Shown here in pieces: positions 11,901-24,830 of a stretch of DNA of 64,000 nt. This DNA is from Aphis gossypii (lineage: Eukaryota > Arthropoda > Insecta > Hemiptera > Aphididae). The stretch covers positions 36,973,213 to 37,037,212 of the forward strand of contig NC_065531.1 of the NCBI RefSeq assembly GCF_020184175.1. Direction: 5' to 3'. The notes below the pieces were generated by a model that saw only the letters and a list, made by a program, of their open reading frames with translations, ran no database searches and was not told where the DNA came from. Position 1 is the first letter of the stretch; each line of letters begins with the position of its first letter. The position numbers and the translations under genes are program-made.

Positions 11901-14900
11901 AAACGTAAGAAAATGTATTGATACTAAATGATGTTACTCTAACGACATTAAAATGTAAAGAAAGTTAGGCAAGGAATACCATTATTTTAGTCAACTATAA
12001 TTAATGTGAAATATTAATATTTTGACAAATGTAAAAATGTAAATTTATTTATACAACATTTTTTATCAAACGTTTAAAATCAATGTATGATTTATTTTTA
12101 CAGTTTTTTTTCTTTCTTATATGTAGAATGTAGAGGTTATATTTTGGATAAAATTAATATTTTATTTTTCCATTTATTATTGTATTTGAAAATGTATTTA
12201 ATATTTTTTTATTAAAAATATGGTCAATGTAAGTACTTGAAATTGAGTTTCATTTAATAATTCATGTTTCGATTGCTTGAAATATTAATTCATAATATGT
12301 AAAACAAAAATATTAAAAAAATTTTAAAATGTCGAATGGATCATTAATTTTTAATTTAATAACAATGCATTTTGAAGAGATAACGTTAGTAGATTTCCGA
12401 AAAAAGTTATACCAGCCAGCTTACAGTGGAATTAACTAATAAAAATTGTGAAGACATTAAAGTGTATATCTATGAAATTATAATAAATGTATTAAATAGC
12501 ATTATTTTATAATAAGTTTGATTTTTTTTTTGTCATTTAATCGTAAATATATATATTTTTTAAATCCAATAATTTATAGTTTTTAGATTAATATACCTGA
12601 TGACTTTGTAATATTTAGGCGAAATTTTATTTAAGTAATTCGGTGTTATTGTTTTAATGGATTTTTATGGTTATTAATTATGTGTTATTGGTTATGATAT
12701 TTTTAAAGGTAATTGCAGTAAAAAGTATTAAATACTACATTAATTCATTTACAATAATATATACATACCATATAATATTATATATACGTACATAATCTTG
12801 AATAATTTTTGGCCAATCTCTCATATTAAAGTAAGTAAAGTGATCACATGCAGTAGATTAATCATATCTATATATATATATATATATAATATATATTAAT
12901 TATAATTTATCACACATAATCATTTTTTTCATATTCTATTATAATATTAATATTATTAATAATTAAAATACGTTTCTACGTTGTTACACATACATTTTAG
13001 GTTGGTATTTTAAAATATTCGTGACTGCGAGAATCTAGCAAAATTGTATGCCTAATATGCAGTGAACTTCAGCTCCTCTCGTTGCATTACTATTAATTGC
13101 GGTATTGAATAGTGAATAATATTATAATAACAATACACAATAGTTAATAGTCCATGAATAAAAAACTATTAAAAACAAATTAGAATAATAAACCGCATCA
13201 CTTATGTATAATTTAAAATTCGTAAAGCGAATAACATTTTGTAAGAGGCGTAATAAAATATAATACTTATACTAAACTGTTTTACTAAGTATTCTATTAT
13301 CAAATAAAATGGTCTTTAATATTTTTTAATTTTAAATAAAATTATGAAAAAGAAAAGAAAATCGTGAAAATGTATGCTGCAACTAATAACTAATTACCGA
13401 TAACGCCACATTCCAATTATCCTACTAACTATACAAATAATACTGATTAATTACATTGACACTGATTTCCAATAAATCATAATTTTCGAATTAATTCAAA
13501 AAAAATGTCATACGGTTTGTCATTTTTTTTTTTTTTTTTTTATTTGATCATCGTTTTAATAATAATTACATATTACATTTCTATTTGCATTCCTATTAAA
13601 TATTATAATCATCGGCTTGTTATTAAAATAAAACAATAAATAAATATATTTTCCCATAGTATGCTAAAAAGTTAACAGCTTAACGCAATTTCGATTAGCT
13701 GCTCACTGTCTGATGGTTTTTCTTCGAAATAGTTTTATTTATTTATTTTTAATATGGACACTGTAATATTATACGTTTTAATCAGTTATTGTTTTTGAAC
13801 TGAAAAATGAAACAATTAAAAAAGCACACATGAATAAAATATGTCCTTATTTATACGCTATTTGGTATCAATCTATTATTAATAATAAATTTATATTTTA
13901 TTTATTTTGCGTTGAAAAAACTAATGTCACCGACCTTCTCATTTGTATTCCTTTGTTGAAAGGTCAAAAGTCGTGCTGACTGACCACAAATTAAATATTT
14001 CGAACTTGCTGTTTCATGACTAGCATATGTTATCGGTTGAACCCTAAACTAAATTTGGTCACTCCTATATTAACTGCAGAACACGATGAAAACATATGTA
14101 CAAATATGTATATATATATTATGATTTGTATGAGCTAAGAAAGCACTTAATACAATATATTATTTAACAGTGTAGTTTCTATTAATTGGGTTTGTACTTA
14201 CTAGCTGAACTAAAGCACTTGTTATAAACAAAAATACTTTCATGGTGCCTATTTACTCTGTCGTTCGAGTAATTTTTTAATACTACTTTTTTTCAGGCAA
14301 CAAAAAAGAGATGAAAATTGTTTCGACTTTTGACTCACCCTTTGAATGAAACTGAAAGAAAATAAAGAGCCCCCGTGAGTGTATATTGTTACATATCAAT
14401 GCCGTTTTATTTCATATTTTCATCACACATGTGCTACAAGTACAATCTTTAGGCATACTATACCATGTGTTTGAAAAATACAACAATTGAAAAATATGAG
14501 GAAAAAAGGTACAATGTAAAAAAGCTCAACGAAAAAAAAAGAATTGTAAAAACTATACGATAAATAACATCAATACGCATATTATAGGTCATTATTTTTC
14601 TAAAATTATATTCTTATTCTTGTACGTATTCTCTTACTTTGAAATTAAAATCCATTGATGCCTTTTTTAATATATTTAATAATGGATATACATAGAGAAA
14701 TTCATCAAGTATACTGCTCATCATATATTAATATAATTATTTATTTATTCAAATTATGATTTTTGGTATTTTTAAATGTAATTAAAGATTATATTTGCAA
14801 ATTCTTAAAATATTTTGTACTACTTAGGCAGCTCCGACGGAAATACTAAAGTCTGTTTTTCAAATGATGATCTTTTTTTTTATACAATACATTATTTAGC

Positions 14901-16770
14901 AAAAATCTCAAGAATTTTAAAATATCATCTTTAATCGTCTCATTAAAGATTTTCAAAAATAAAATTTTGAATGACTGCATTATATTATTGAAAAAAATAA
15001 GGTGAAAATTCTTAGTGAATCATTTTTGTTCATTATCTATATGATATAGTTCATTTTTAACTAATTGTAATATCACAAAATATAATAAAGTCTAATAAAA
15101 ATACTAGAAAATTATTTATAATAATGGATATATGAGTACAAAATATTGAAATACATGATTTTTAGGGGCTCAAGTGCCCAAGAAAATTAAACACATTGAC
15201 AGATAATCTCACTAAAACACCAACACTCAATAAACCACATATTCATCCATTAGCCATGCATTAAGCTAAAGTAAATACAATTAAAGCTACAACTGAACCG
15301 ACAGATCAAATTGAAATTTACTGAAAGGTACATAGACGTTTGGATCATAGTACTCAAGATCTGATACCATCAGATAAAACAACAACAAAATAAAAAAAAT
15401 TATAGTGTGTAGAAAATAATATGTGTTATAAAATATAATATTAACCAACCTATTGTATTTAAAATCAACCACTAAAAAATAATTTACGAGTAAGAAACAC
15501 AACAATTAAAATAAGGTAATGTATCGGGAAATAAGCAAAATAATTTTATTTTTATACTTATCCAGACATAATGTAGGTATATAGATTAACAGAATACACC
15601 TAGATATGTTTTCTAACTAATTATTTAATAAATATTGTGCTTCTATCAGTTTTACATTATTAGCAAAGCAATTTTTTCGTATTGCAGGTTTTATAATGTG
15701 TGTATACGTTTGGTTGAGCACGAAAATAGTTTTTTCTAGTAGAAAAATAGATTGGAAGATGTTTTTATTAGACAATTTGTACTAGTTTATCATTAGTGTG
15801 GGGGAAGGGTCAAAGAATAATTCGGTACTATTTAAAATAAAATAAATAAAATATTTTTTTGAAATCATATCATTATCAAAATTAATATTTTGTATTGTAA
15901 AAGACAATTATAGTATTAAAAAATATTATAATATGGCATTATAATCGCAGTGTTGTGTTATTTGCATATTACTATAAAATATGTACTGATTAAAAATTTT
16001 AACGATATATTGTTGTATAAATCCCTCGTTCGGCAGACGAATTATTGAATTCACATGACGCAGTTAAAATTAATGTTTCACACTGTTCGTCTGTAGTTTG
16101 ATTATAGCAATTGTAATTTTCGGGTGATCAATAAAAATATTACAACCAATTTTATTTATGTCATAAAATATTTCATGCTGGGACATAGTTTGGCCCGAAT
16201 TCTGGCTTGATAATATTACCTAGAGTTTACACTATACAGCACTAGGCTACAATCACTTACAAACGTTTACTTATAAAATAACTAATTAACGTCCAACGTC
16301 TATATGAGTCGTTTATGCATACATTTAAGACCAACTGTTTCTTTATTTTAAATAGTCTGCATACATTTCTAAGTAGGTACACCAACAAAATATAACAATA
16401 ATATTATTAGGGAGAAGGGCATACAGGTTTATTTTCAAGAAATAATCATTTAATACACTATTTCCGTACTTAAACATTAAAGATGTACTAACTCAATTTT
16501 TAATAATTAAAAAAAATTACTCTCCTAATATTTATTTTCTTTCACTTTATGTACTGACATTTAAAACTGCACTATGAATTGTCATACTTTCTAAATATTC
16601 TGGTAATTGTTTAACAGCACACAATGCCATTGTCCTTGTACATTTTGTTACCACTATGAATCATCATTCGCGTCATTAGAAATATAACTTAACTTTTTTG
16701 TTATAATAATATACTTTAATAAGGTATAATAATAAGGCTGTACGATTTTCCGTTGCGTAGTATATCTGCA
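11901..16770. other. Long A+T-rich stretch, nothing identified
   Basis: Contains simple repeats (AT run at about 12868-12888, T run at 13526-13541) and no supported gene. The minus frame at 15287-15505 is hydrophobic and A+T-biased with no motif. Confidence 0.5.
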
Positions 16771-16775
16771 GTATT

Positions 16776-17100
16776 TAGGAATATAGGGTCATTGATTTCG
16801 TTAATACCCGGTACGTGGCCGACGGGTTAGAATTCAGATTTCTGGTTGTCAGTCGGCAGAGGGAGGTGAACGGGAAAGATAACGAGACGAGAGAGGACGT
16901 GTGACGGACGAAAGACACGTGTGTGAAGTAGGTACGCGCTAGGGAAAAATCGCCATTGGCAAATGGTGTACTATGCATGCTGAAAATGTCTTTTTTAATG
17001 AAGTCGTCTGCAGAGGGTCCCGACAAACACTCGACGTTGCTAACCCCTATGGCGTAAATGAATTCAATGAACGGGACGAATACTAAAATAAAAATAAAAA
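16776..17100 (-). CDS. Candidate orphan coding exon, minus strand (unrecognised)
   Basis: On the minus strand a T-rich tract ending TTTTTAG (about 17084-17110) forms a strong-looking acceptor. It is followed by about 100 open codons rich in G/C-ending codons, to TAA just left of 16778. The start reads FVPFIEFIYAIGVSNVECL, then PSADDFIKKDIF. If read from an ATG at 17123-17125 instead, the T-rich tract becomes a hydrophobic N-terminus that could pass for a signal peptide. No family is recognised. It sits in a CG-rich block where open frames arise easily, and it overlaps no other supported gene. Treat as weak. Confidence 0.2.
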
Positions 17101-17108
17101 AAAACAAC

Positions 17109-17219
17109 ATGCACGTGAACGTCACCGATGACTACTCCACGCTCCACAGCCGCTGCAATTTTATCTGTGACATTCACGTGCAGTGTGGGCTTGATGACTT
17201 GGAAGCTTGTGCACTCGGA
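17109..17219 (+). CDS. Candidate orphan exon, plus strand, with strong GTAAGT donor
   Basis: From ATG 17109 there are 37 open codons ending in GGA at 17219, immediately followed by GTAAGTAT, a consensus splice donor in phase 0. An in-frame ATG further upstream exists at 17058. The product is Cys/His/Asp-rich (CNFICDIHVQCGLDDLEACALG region) with no recognised domain. It could be a short first coding exon or a noncoding first exon. No partner exon in phase 0 could be identified downstream. Confidence 0.25.
17110..17182. ncRNA. Imperfect 20-bp inverted repeat / hairpin, possible small-RNA precursor
   Basis: Arms 17110-17129 and 17163-17182 pair at 18 of 20 positions around a 33-base loop. In minus-strand RNA one of the two mismatches becomes a G-U pair, leaving 19 of 20 paired. 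The size is in the range of animal microRNA hairpins, but it resembles none of the conserved insect microRNAs I know. Each arm contains a CACGTG E-box, so paired transcription-factor sites are an alternative explanation. Confidence 0.35.
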
Positions 17220-17239
17220 GTAAGTATGATTCCGTTTCT

Positions 17240-19330
17240 ATTATGGTAGACCATGGTATATAGATACAGTTTATGATCTCTTTGCTTAAAATACACGGAT
17301 CAACGAGAGCATTTTTTTCCCTTTAAATTTATCGTTCCGGTCACGGCGTCGACGGGGAATTCGCGTATCACTATCGACGCCATCGTAATTTAATATTATA
17401 TATATATATATACGTTTCCCGTTATCGCCAAACGATTGAAAATTACTTTTGAACTATATAATATGCAATATGTTCAATAAAATACCGAGGGAAATAAATT
17501 ATTATATTTTATGAAAATGAGAACTTAGCATATTTATCACTTGAAAATGATAATTTTTAATTTGCATTTGAGCTGTCCCTTGAACTATATTGACGTTGAA
17601 TTTCCATTTTTGGAGTAAAGAAAATAAACTCGATGCTAATTCTTTTTTAATAAACGTTTATATATATATAAGTAAACATTTAAACAATGTACCATTTAAA
17701 AGTATTTTATTTTAAGTTTTATTTATCGAAAACTATGTTTCGATCAAAACTATCTTATACATTTCTCGAAATTCTGGAAAGTAAAATAAAACTTATTATT
17801 CGGTGTAATCATGGCAATGGTATGGTCAACTGATACAGTGTGTTTACAGTTATTTTTTTGTATTTAAGTTTTTATGTAGCCGTTTTGCAAAAAAAAAGAA
17901 TAATTCCAGCTTGCGTGAAAATATTGAAATAGAAAATCAGTGACCTGAACTGAAGGCCAAATATTATATCCATTGAAGCATCTAAAAATAAAAGAGAAAA
18001 ATGTTCGTATTTTGCTGTTAATAATATTGACAATACAGAAGTGTTCAGAGAAAACATTTATTTACAAAACCGTAACCCCTGCACCAAATCAATTGATTTT
18101 TCATTTCAAACGTTTACAAAAACATATTAATCTAATTAAATTATGATTGAGTAGAGCTGTTGTTAAACAAAATCCTTAAAGCGTCATCGAATTAAACTAT
18201 AACAATCCTAAGATTAAAATTAAAATTAAATAATCATATTATATTTAACAATTTTTTTTTTTTTTGCTTTTTACTTATTTCAAACTTTTGAACTAATCAA
18301 AATTAAATAATTAAAATTATACACACATAATTGATCAAATTTAATTATTAAATATAATTTATATGTATTTATTTTTTGATGAATACAATATTTGAAAAAT
18401 GCATTTAACAATTTTTTGAACAATAGGTAGGTACGAAATAATTTTTGTATAATTATTATTTATAATATGAATTAAAAAGTCAAAAATAAATTAGAAAAAT
18501 TACAAATGCATTCAGTATTTTATTTATTCTTCAGGAAAATAAAAAAAAATCTAAATCTATAATTGTATTTATTTTTAAATTGTTTCATAAAAAATAGTAC
18601 ATCAGTTTGGAAAAGAAAAGGAAGTCTACTTATTTACTTTTGATAGCTATGGGCTCATGGATAATGGCAAGCAATCTACAAATAATATGTAAAATAATTA
18701 TTACATTTAATATCAATAAGAATAATAAATTTTGATTTAAAAACGATGGTCATGTTGGTTTTAAATTCATAAATAAATAAATATCTATGGAAACTATATT
18801 ATTATTTATGTATTCGCATATCTATCAAATAATAATAAACAATATATTTCAGTAAAAACATAAAAAAAAGGTCAAATCAGATAAGAGATATTCAGTTGAA
18901 AGGTATAAATTAATTATTGTAATGATAATTATAGCTTCAGGACTATAATTTACATGTGTTTGTAGCCTGAAAGCTTGATATTAGTAAATTTATTAAATAT
19001 TTTTAAAAATGTTCATTTACATTTTTTTTTAATAAAATAAAATACAACCAACCGTTTTTAATGATATTGTTATTAGAACAAAATACATGGAATTCAATGA
19101 AATACAAACAATTCCTTTAAAAGCATACATGAGTTATAATTAATTATCTGCTGTTTCTAAAGTTCTTATTGTATACAATACACATATTATAAATTTTCAG
19201 AAAATCAATCTATTTTAAATTAAATTTATAATACATGCCATTTAAAAAATTGAATGGATTACTTACAATTCTAATTGTAAGAATAGTCACAGATCTAGGC
19301 AAGTTATATTGTTAAAATAAAAAAAGGGTC
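17240..19330. other. A+T-rich, nothing identified
   Basis: The left end (to about 17395) still belongs to the CG-rich block and has an 8-bp inverted pair GGCGTCGA/TCGACGCC at 17345 and 17374. The rest is A+T-rich without supported features. Confidence 0.5.
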
Positions 19331-20095
19331 GTCAAGTGGAAACGCTCTGCTGTACAGTATGTATCGAGTGGACCTCGGACATAGAGTAGGTCACTAAAAT
19401 GGATATATTCAATTTGAATGTAATAATAGGTATCATTGTATACGAACAACGATTCTGAACGGAAATGATTTGTCAGCATAAGATATATTTTTTACTGGGT
19501 GGTGAAAAAGTTAGTGTACGTTTTAATGACCTGAATACCGCAAAACTAAATCTTGTACAGAAAATATCAATTTAAACAATTAGTGTATATTTTACGTTTT
19601 TAATTTTTAACTACAACACAAATCTAAAATTATTTGATAGTAAATATTGTTATATTCTTACAAGTGAATTTTGGAATTCGTTAAAATTTAAACTTCAGGT
19701 AAAATTGTTTTAATTGGCCTATGCTTAACTTCTTTTATAATAAAATTATTATTAATACTAATATAAATATTTGGAGAAAAATTCAAGTATTTACAGTGAT
19801 TCGTTTTTGAGTTACAACTATATAAAAAAATATAAATCGATTTTCTTAAAAACTGGGTTTGCGTAAAAATTCCCGTCTTTTCTGTCACTTTTTTGGTTTT
19901 CCTGATTTATTTTGAAAAATGCTTCAAACTTTTTACTTTTGATCTCTATAATGTACCATCCTTTGCTATCAGAAACCACCCATGGAGTTTTAAATTGAAG
20001 CATTGTTTTGACAATTTATTGTGTACATAGACACAAAAAAAGTCACACATCATTGTAAAATCAATACATTCATCACTTCGTTCAGAATCTAAAAT
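19331..20095 (+). repeat. Dispersed repeat family, copy A (near full length)
   Basis: Shares, in the same order, many blocks with the copy at 33142-34066: an opening CTCTGCTGTACA, then AATAGGTATCATT, ACGATTCTGAACG, GGTGAAAAAG, AAGTATTTACAGTGATT, AAAAATTCCCGT, GAAGCATT, a CACA-rich block, and a closing TTCGTTCAGAATCT. The inner GATTCTGAACG and closing CGTTCAGAATC are inverted to each other. No protein frame is conserved, so it is probably a nonautonomous transposon. Confidence 0.85.
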
Positions 20096-20159
20096 ATAAA
20101 CACTATTTGATAAAATTGTAAATTATTGTTTATTAATCGCAATGGTAACTAATATTAAA

Positions 20160-20770
20160 TATGATAAAAATACTGGAAAAAGAGTAGGCGATTCAAAATC
20201 GGTGGAGTCAGTGTAACACCCTATAAATTTACTGACCAAATGACTGGTCACTCCACATACTACAATGTAATCTATGGCACAAAATCACTTTGTTTATTTG
20301 CCATAATTTATACAAATACGTGCGTTTTCAGCAGTAACAAACGTAATCGCGTTTTGAAAATGGCGGTGCCGACGATTGGATAGCAAATTCGGGAGTTTCA
20401 AGACGGTTGTTCATATATTGATACCGTTTGATTGTTGCATGGTGATTACTTGTTTGCTGTGTAAATACCTACGCTTGGTATTCGGTTTATAATAGTTTGC
20501 CAAGTTAACAGGGAGAGTCGGAAAATATTTACTAATTATCGTGGCAAACGGACGTAATCTCAGTATTCCGTGAAACGGATTGCATGCCGCAGAGTTCTCC
20601 TTAAAGGATCAAACAACGAAGCCCTTATATGTGTGTTCGTCGGTATCGCTTTTGAGACGTTTTTCTCGTAGTTAGCAATTGTTTTACATATGGCACGAGG
20701 TCCTAGCAAAGAGTCATTCGACGTGGCTTTGTATCTCGCAACGCGCCGCCTACGGTTATTATTATAATAT
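20160..20770. promoter_or_regulatory. CG-rich island with AAAATGGCGG motif
   Basis: Richer in CG dinucleotides than its flanks. AAAATGGCGGTGCC at about 20356 carries a GCCAT-type core (Pho/YY1-like), and an ATTGG box follows at about 20375. No open frame of interest. It could be a promoter, a Polycomb-type element or a noncoding exon; this is inferred from motif and composition only. Confidence 0.25.
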
Positions 20771-22600
20771 TATGTACCTATTTAGGTGCGTATATATATA
20801 TATAAATGGGTATACGCGGTTTTCTATGTTTAATAACGTATTTTAAGGGTTTCTGCTTTTGTTTTAATATCCACCGTCAGCTTCATCTGTATACGATACA
20901 CACCTCCTACCATCATTCCATTTGGTTATAATATATGTGTGTGTGTGTGTGTGTGTGTATTTATGTATATATATATAAATACATATATACATGAATGTAA
21001 ATAATATATATATAATCTAATCTGAATATTATACTGTTTTAAGTGGGTGAATAATATATATAATATAGTTCCAAAGCGTGTTAATTATACCATTCAAGTA
21101 GGTTTCATATCGATCGCTGCAAGCACGTAAATACGGATCGCGAAAACAATGATATTCAAATATTAACTTCTTGAAAATTCGTACTTATATGGAATATAAT
21201 ATAAGATTTTTTTTAACGTAGCCTCTTAATATATCAAAAAGAATTCCATAATCAATAAAACCGCCGTGAGGCATAAAACTTGTTTTTATTCGTTGAAGTT
21301 ATTTTTTTTTTTTTTGTATGTTCGTTAGAAACAAAAAAATATTTTATAATTTTCCGATTTTCTAAAAAAAATAATAATAAATAATTAACACTATAATAAT
21401 GATACAACATTACTACGTAATGCAAAGTACTGATATAACTGAACACATTCATTTTGTTATAATAATTTTGTGTGATAGGAAACTGTTATAAAGTTAAGGA
21501 CACGGCCAGTAGTCTATTAACTGATCTATAACGTGAATAAGATTTTTTTTTGGTCCAAAAATTATATTTTCCTTTTCACCCAAATATTTTAAGAATGTTT
21601 TCCCGTTTTTCCCAACAAAATTATAGTCCACTTTGCCCACGTTTACGTCATAAAGACTTTGGGAAACACTTACATTAAATTATTTATTTGTGTAAATCAG
21701 TTTTATAAAGCAATAAACCCGGAGAAAATGTATTTTATTGCTCTCCGAAAAGTTTTTGTGCTTAAATATGAGAAATAAATAAATTTTAAAATTATATATG
21801 AAAATCAAGAATAATAATTTATTAATAGTTGTTGTTTTAGTTAATATAGTTATATTAGATAGAACCATAATTATTAAATTGTATTAATATAAAATCATAC
21901 TGATTAACTTTTTACTGTGATATTTAAAATTAAAATTACAATTAAATTATTAAATAAAAATTACAATTTAACATCAAAAATATATATATGTATTTGATGT
22001 TTTGCTTGTTTTTGGTTTTAATGAAAAAAATCGTACGCCTTAGTTATCCTTATTAATTCCAATGTATTATGGTTGGAAGAATATTTGTTTAGAATAAACA
22101 ATCTTCTGAGATGTATCAGTTATGTAGTCGGAGTAATATAATACTTCCCTATATTTAACACAAGTAAAAAATACTTACTTTAATACACTTATATAAGACA
22201 GATAAATCGAAAATAAATATTTAATTGTAATATTATTCATTATATTTACTTTTGATTTTAATGAATTAACAATACTTTTAAGTAAAGACGGAAATGAGTT
22301 TTAAAATAATATATGATCGATAAAAGACTATAGAAGAAGAGGGATACATGTTACCTAAATACATAAAAGATAATAAAAAGAGATACTAGTCACATAATCG
22401 AACATAGCCTTACCATTGTACCACTATTGAGTTGAGACTGTGCACATAAAACGCTATATGCGTACATATACAGTTCGAACACTAGTTTGAACGTTGGAAG
22501 GTCAGCTGGGTCAGATTATTATTTTTTTTTTTAATTTTGACCAATACATCATACATATACATTTATTTTATATACTCGTGTATGTGTTTTATGATATGTA
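20771..22600. other. A+T-rich, microsatellites only
   Basis: Holds a TG microsatellite (20936-20958) and several TA runs. No gene supported. Confidence 0.5.
20936..20958. repeat. (TG)n microsatellite
   Basis: About eleven and a half uninterrupted TG units, followed by TA-rich simple sequence. Confidence 0.95.
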
Positions 22601-22619
22601 TATATATTATATATATTAT

Positions 22620-23105
22620 ACATGTGTATAACTGCCGCCGGCGATGGCGGTTTACAAGGGGAAAAATGCATGTAGTAATACCACTGATATTTCATTTAAT
22701 CCCGTCGGATTCTTCCCTTCATGATGACGACCCTTCTAACCCATGTCCTTCATTTCGTCATACTCCAATTGCACGCGTTCAGCACACGTATCACAAACAC
22801 ACACACACACACACATATAATAATATATATAACACATAGTGATTTTTATTTAATATCGAAACTGTTTTGTAATGCTCACGGTGTACGAGTAACGGCGCTC
22901 CTTTACTTCTCTTATACACATACCCACACGCACCCACACACCCACAGAGTGTATCTCGTTAGCGCAGCTGAACGCCTTGTCATGTCCCATTACCGAATTT
23001 TCTCCTGCCACCACTGCCGCCGTTGTACATAACACTCGCGAGACGTTAATTTAACGGGCCTGTCACGTCGAAAAAAGTGTCTATGGCACGGCGGCGTCAC
23101 GCTTG
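22620..23105. promoter_or_regulatory. Moderately G+C-rich block
   Basis: Contains GCCGCCGGCGATGGCGG at about 22633 and, at the right end, CCGCCGTTG and GGCGGCGTC. Frames on both strands overlap and contain CA-repeat translations, so I do not call a protein gene. A regulatory or noncoding transcribed role is possible. Confidence 0.2.
22797..22815. repeat. (AC)n microsatellite
   Basis: Nine to ten uninterrupted AC units; a second, imperfect CA-rich run lies at about 22917-22946. Confidence 0.95.
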
Positions 23106-23888
23106 AGATTTTCTTTTTTCGTTTATTTACCTTTTTTTGTCTTTTTTTTTTTTAAATTATGGGTGTGCATGTCTCGTCACCAAACCAAATTACCACTAAC
23201 GATTCCCTGTCAAATCGGTAGTAGTAGCTGGCGTGTGAGAATATATTATGTATATAAAATTTATAGTATAGTTGCGTATAAACGAAGGATCGGAAAAATG
23301 ATGAAAAAAAAAACAGTACACAGTTCTATACCACCGTAAAAATGTTATGTTAATAAGAGCTGAAATTTATGATACGTATAATACTTTGATTGGTCGGCCC
23401 ATATTATAATATACCTAAAACGATATAACCTTAAAACTGTACACGGACAAACTCGATAATTTTAAAATTTTAAAATTGTCTTTGTATACATATATTTTAT
23501 ATAATATATATAAAAAAAACAACCGAAAGTACATAATATAGTCACGAATTTCACACGTTATAAATTAATTTTACCATAGCGTTTTGGAATATTATACTAT
23601 TATTCCTGTATCAAATAAAATCAACTAAATTACTCAACGAAAACATTTATTTAATATAACTTATAATCTTAAATATTTAATAAACGAACCAATGATATAC
23701 TTTGGCGACCATGTGCATAGAATACATTATTTTAACAATAATCATAGCTAATATAAATAGTATATTTTTGTTTTGTGCATCAAAAGAGTAAAATTTATTA
23801 TTATAATATAACAGGCAATTTTTTTTTTTTTTTTTGATTGTTTGCTTGTTATATTATAAAAATCTTTATTCTTTTATCATTCTGCTTC

Positions 23889-23912
23889 TTTTTTTTTTTG
23901 GGGGGGGGGGGG
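23889..23912. repeat. T11-G13 homopolymer junction
   Basis: Eleven T directly followed by thirteen G, then AGGGGG. The G-rich strand could form a quadruplex; such runs also occur near hAT-type transposon ends. Confidence 0.9.
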
Positions 23913-24090
23913 AGGGGGTGGCACGTAAAGATGTTAACACATCAATAATCACATAAGGAAAAATCCCAAAAAATGTATCTCCATCAGTCGAATGCACAAT
24001 GTCAACATTGCAAATATAATAATTGTATAAAAACAACATTGAGGATTTTAGATAAATAATATGACAAATAAAATTAATAATACAGTCAGT

Positions 24091-24114
24091 ATATATATAT
24101 ATATATATATATAT
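24091..24114. repeat. (AT)n microsatellite
   Basis: Twelve uninterrupted AT units. Confidence 0.95.
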
Positions 24115-24589
24115 TAATTAACACTTTAATATTTAAAGTGAAAACTGAAATATGAAAATCATGCTAAATTATTTTTTAAGATAGAGAATATGCAGCTAGT
24201 TACCATTCAATACAAAATTAAATCTAAAAAAACTCGAAACTCAGTGAGGATAATATGTTATGACTTTATGAGTAAGGTTTGGAAAGATGAAAGTATTTAA
24301 GTCGTCAAATGTAAATAGAAATATGTTGAAAGTATATTTCAAAAATACAAAATTAATATATTATTACAAATATTAATATGGTAAAGTCAATATCAATCGA
24401 TGTATTGTACATACAGCGCATTGAAATATTTTGTAATAGGTAATTTACTATACATTAGAACTTGAGTGGTTTTCGTCTTATAAATAACTAGATTTCAAGC
24501 GTCTTACGAAAACTCATAACTTATATTTTTGTTGAAAATAAATGTCGAAATTTTCAAACCCTATAAGCCGTGTAAATTATATCGCTAGG

Positions 24590-24830
24590 TATTGAACGCG
24601 TGTTGTCCGCCGTAAGGGAGACACGCGAGTCGATTATCAGTATATAACTACGCTAAATCTAATTGCCATGGCCGATGGATGTGGTGTGGCATAGTTGAGG
24701 TTTGGTGTACCGGGGTTGAAGAAGTTTGAAATTAATTAACGCACCCGCGTTTATCACGTACGAGTGCATGCGTCGGTACATCGCCATCGTCGTCGTCGTC
24801 GTCGTCGTCGAAAGAGTTGATTAATCACTT
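24590..24830. promoter_or_regulatory. Small CG-rich island with (TCG)8
   Basis: A short CG-rich segment that includes eight TCG units at 24787-24810. No convincing frame. Role unknown. Confidence 0.25.
24787..24810. repeat. (TCG)8 trinucleotide microsatellite
   Basis: Eight perfect TCG units, unusual for its G+C content in this window. Confidence 0.95.

Larger units (their letters stand above)
23106..24585. other. A+T-rich, homopolymers and microsatellites
   Basis: Holds the T11-G13 run at 23889-23912 and an AT microsatellite at 24091-24114. No gene supported. Confidence 0.5.
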
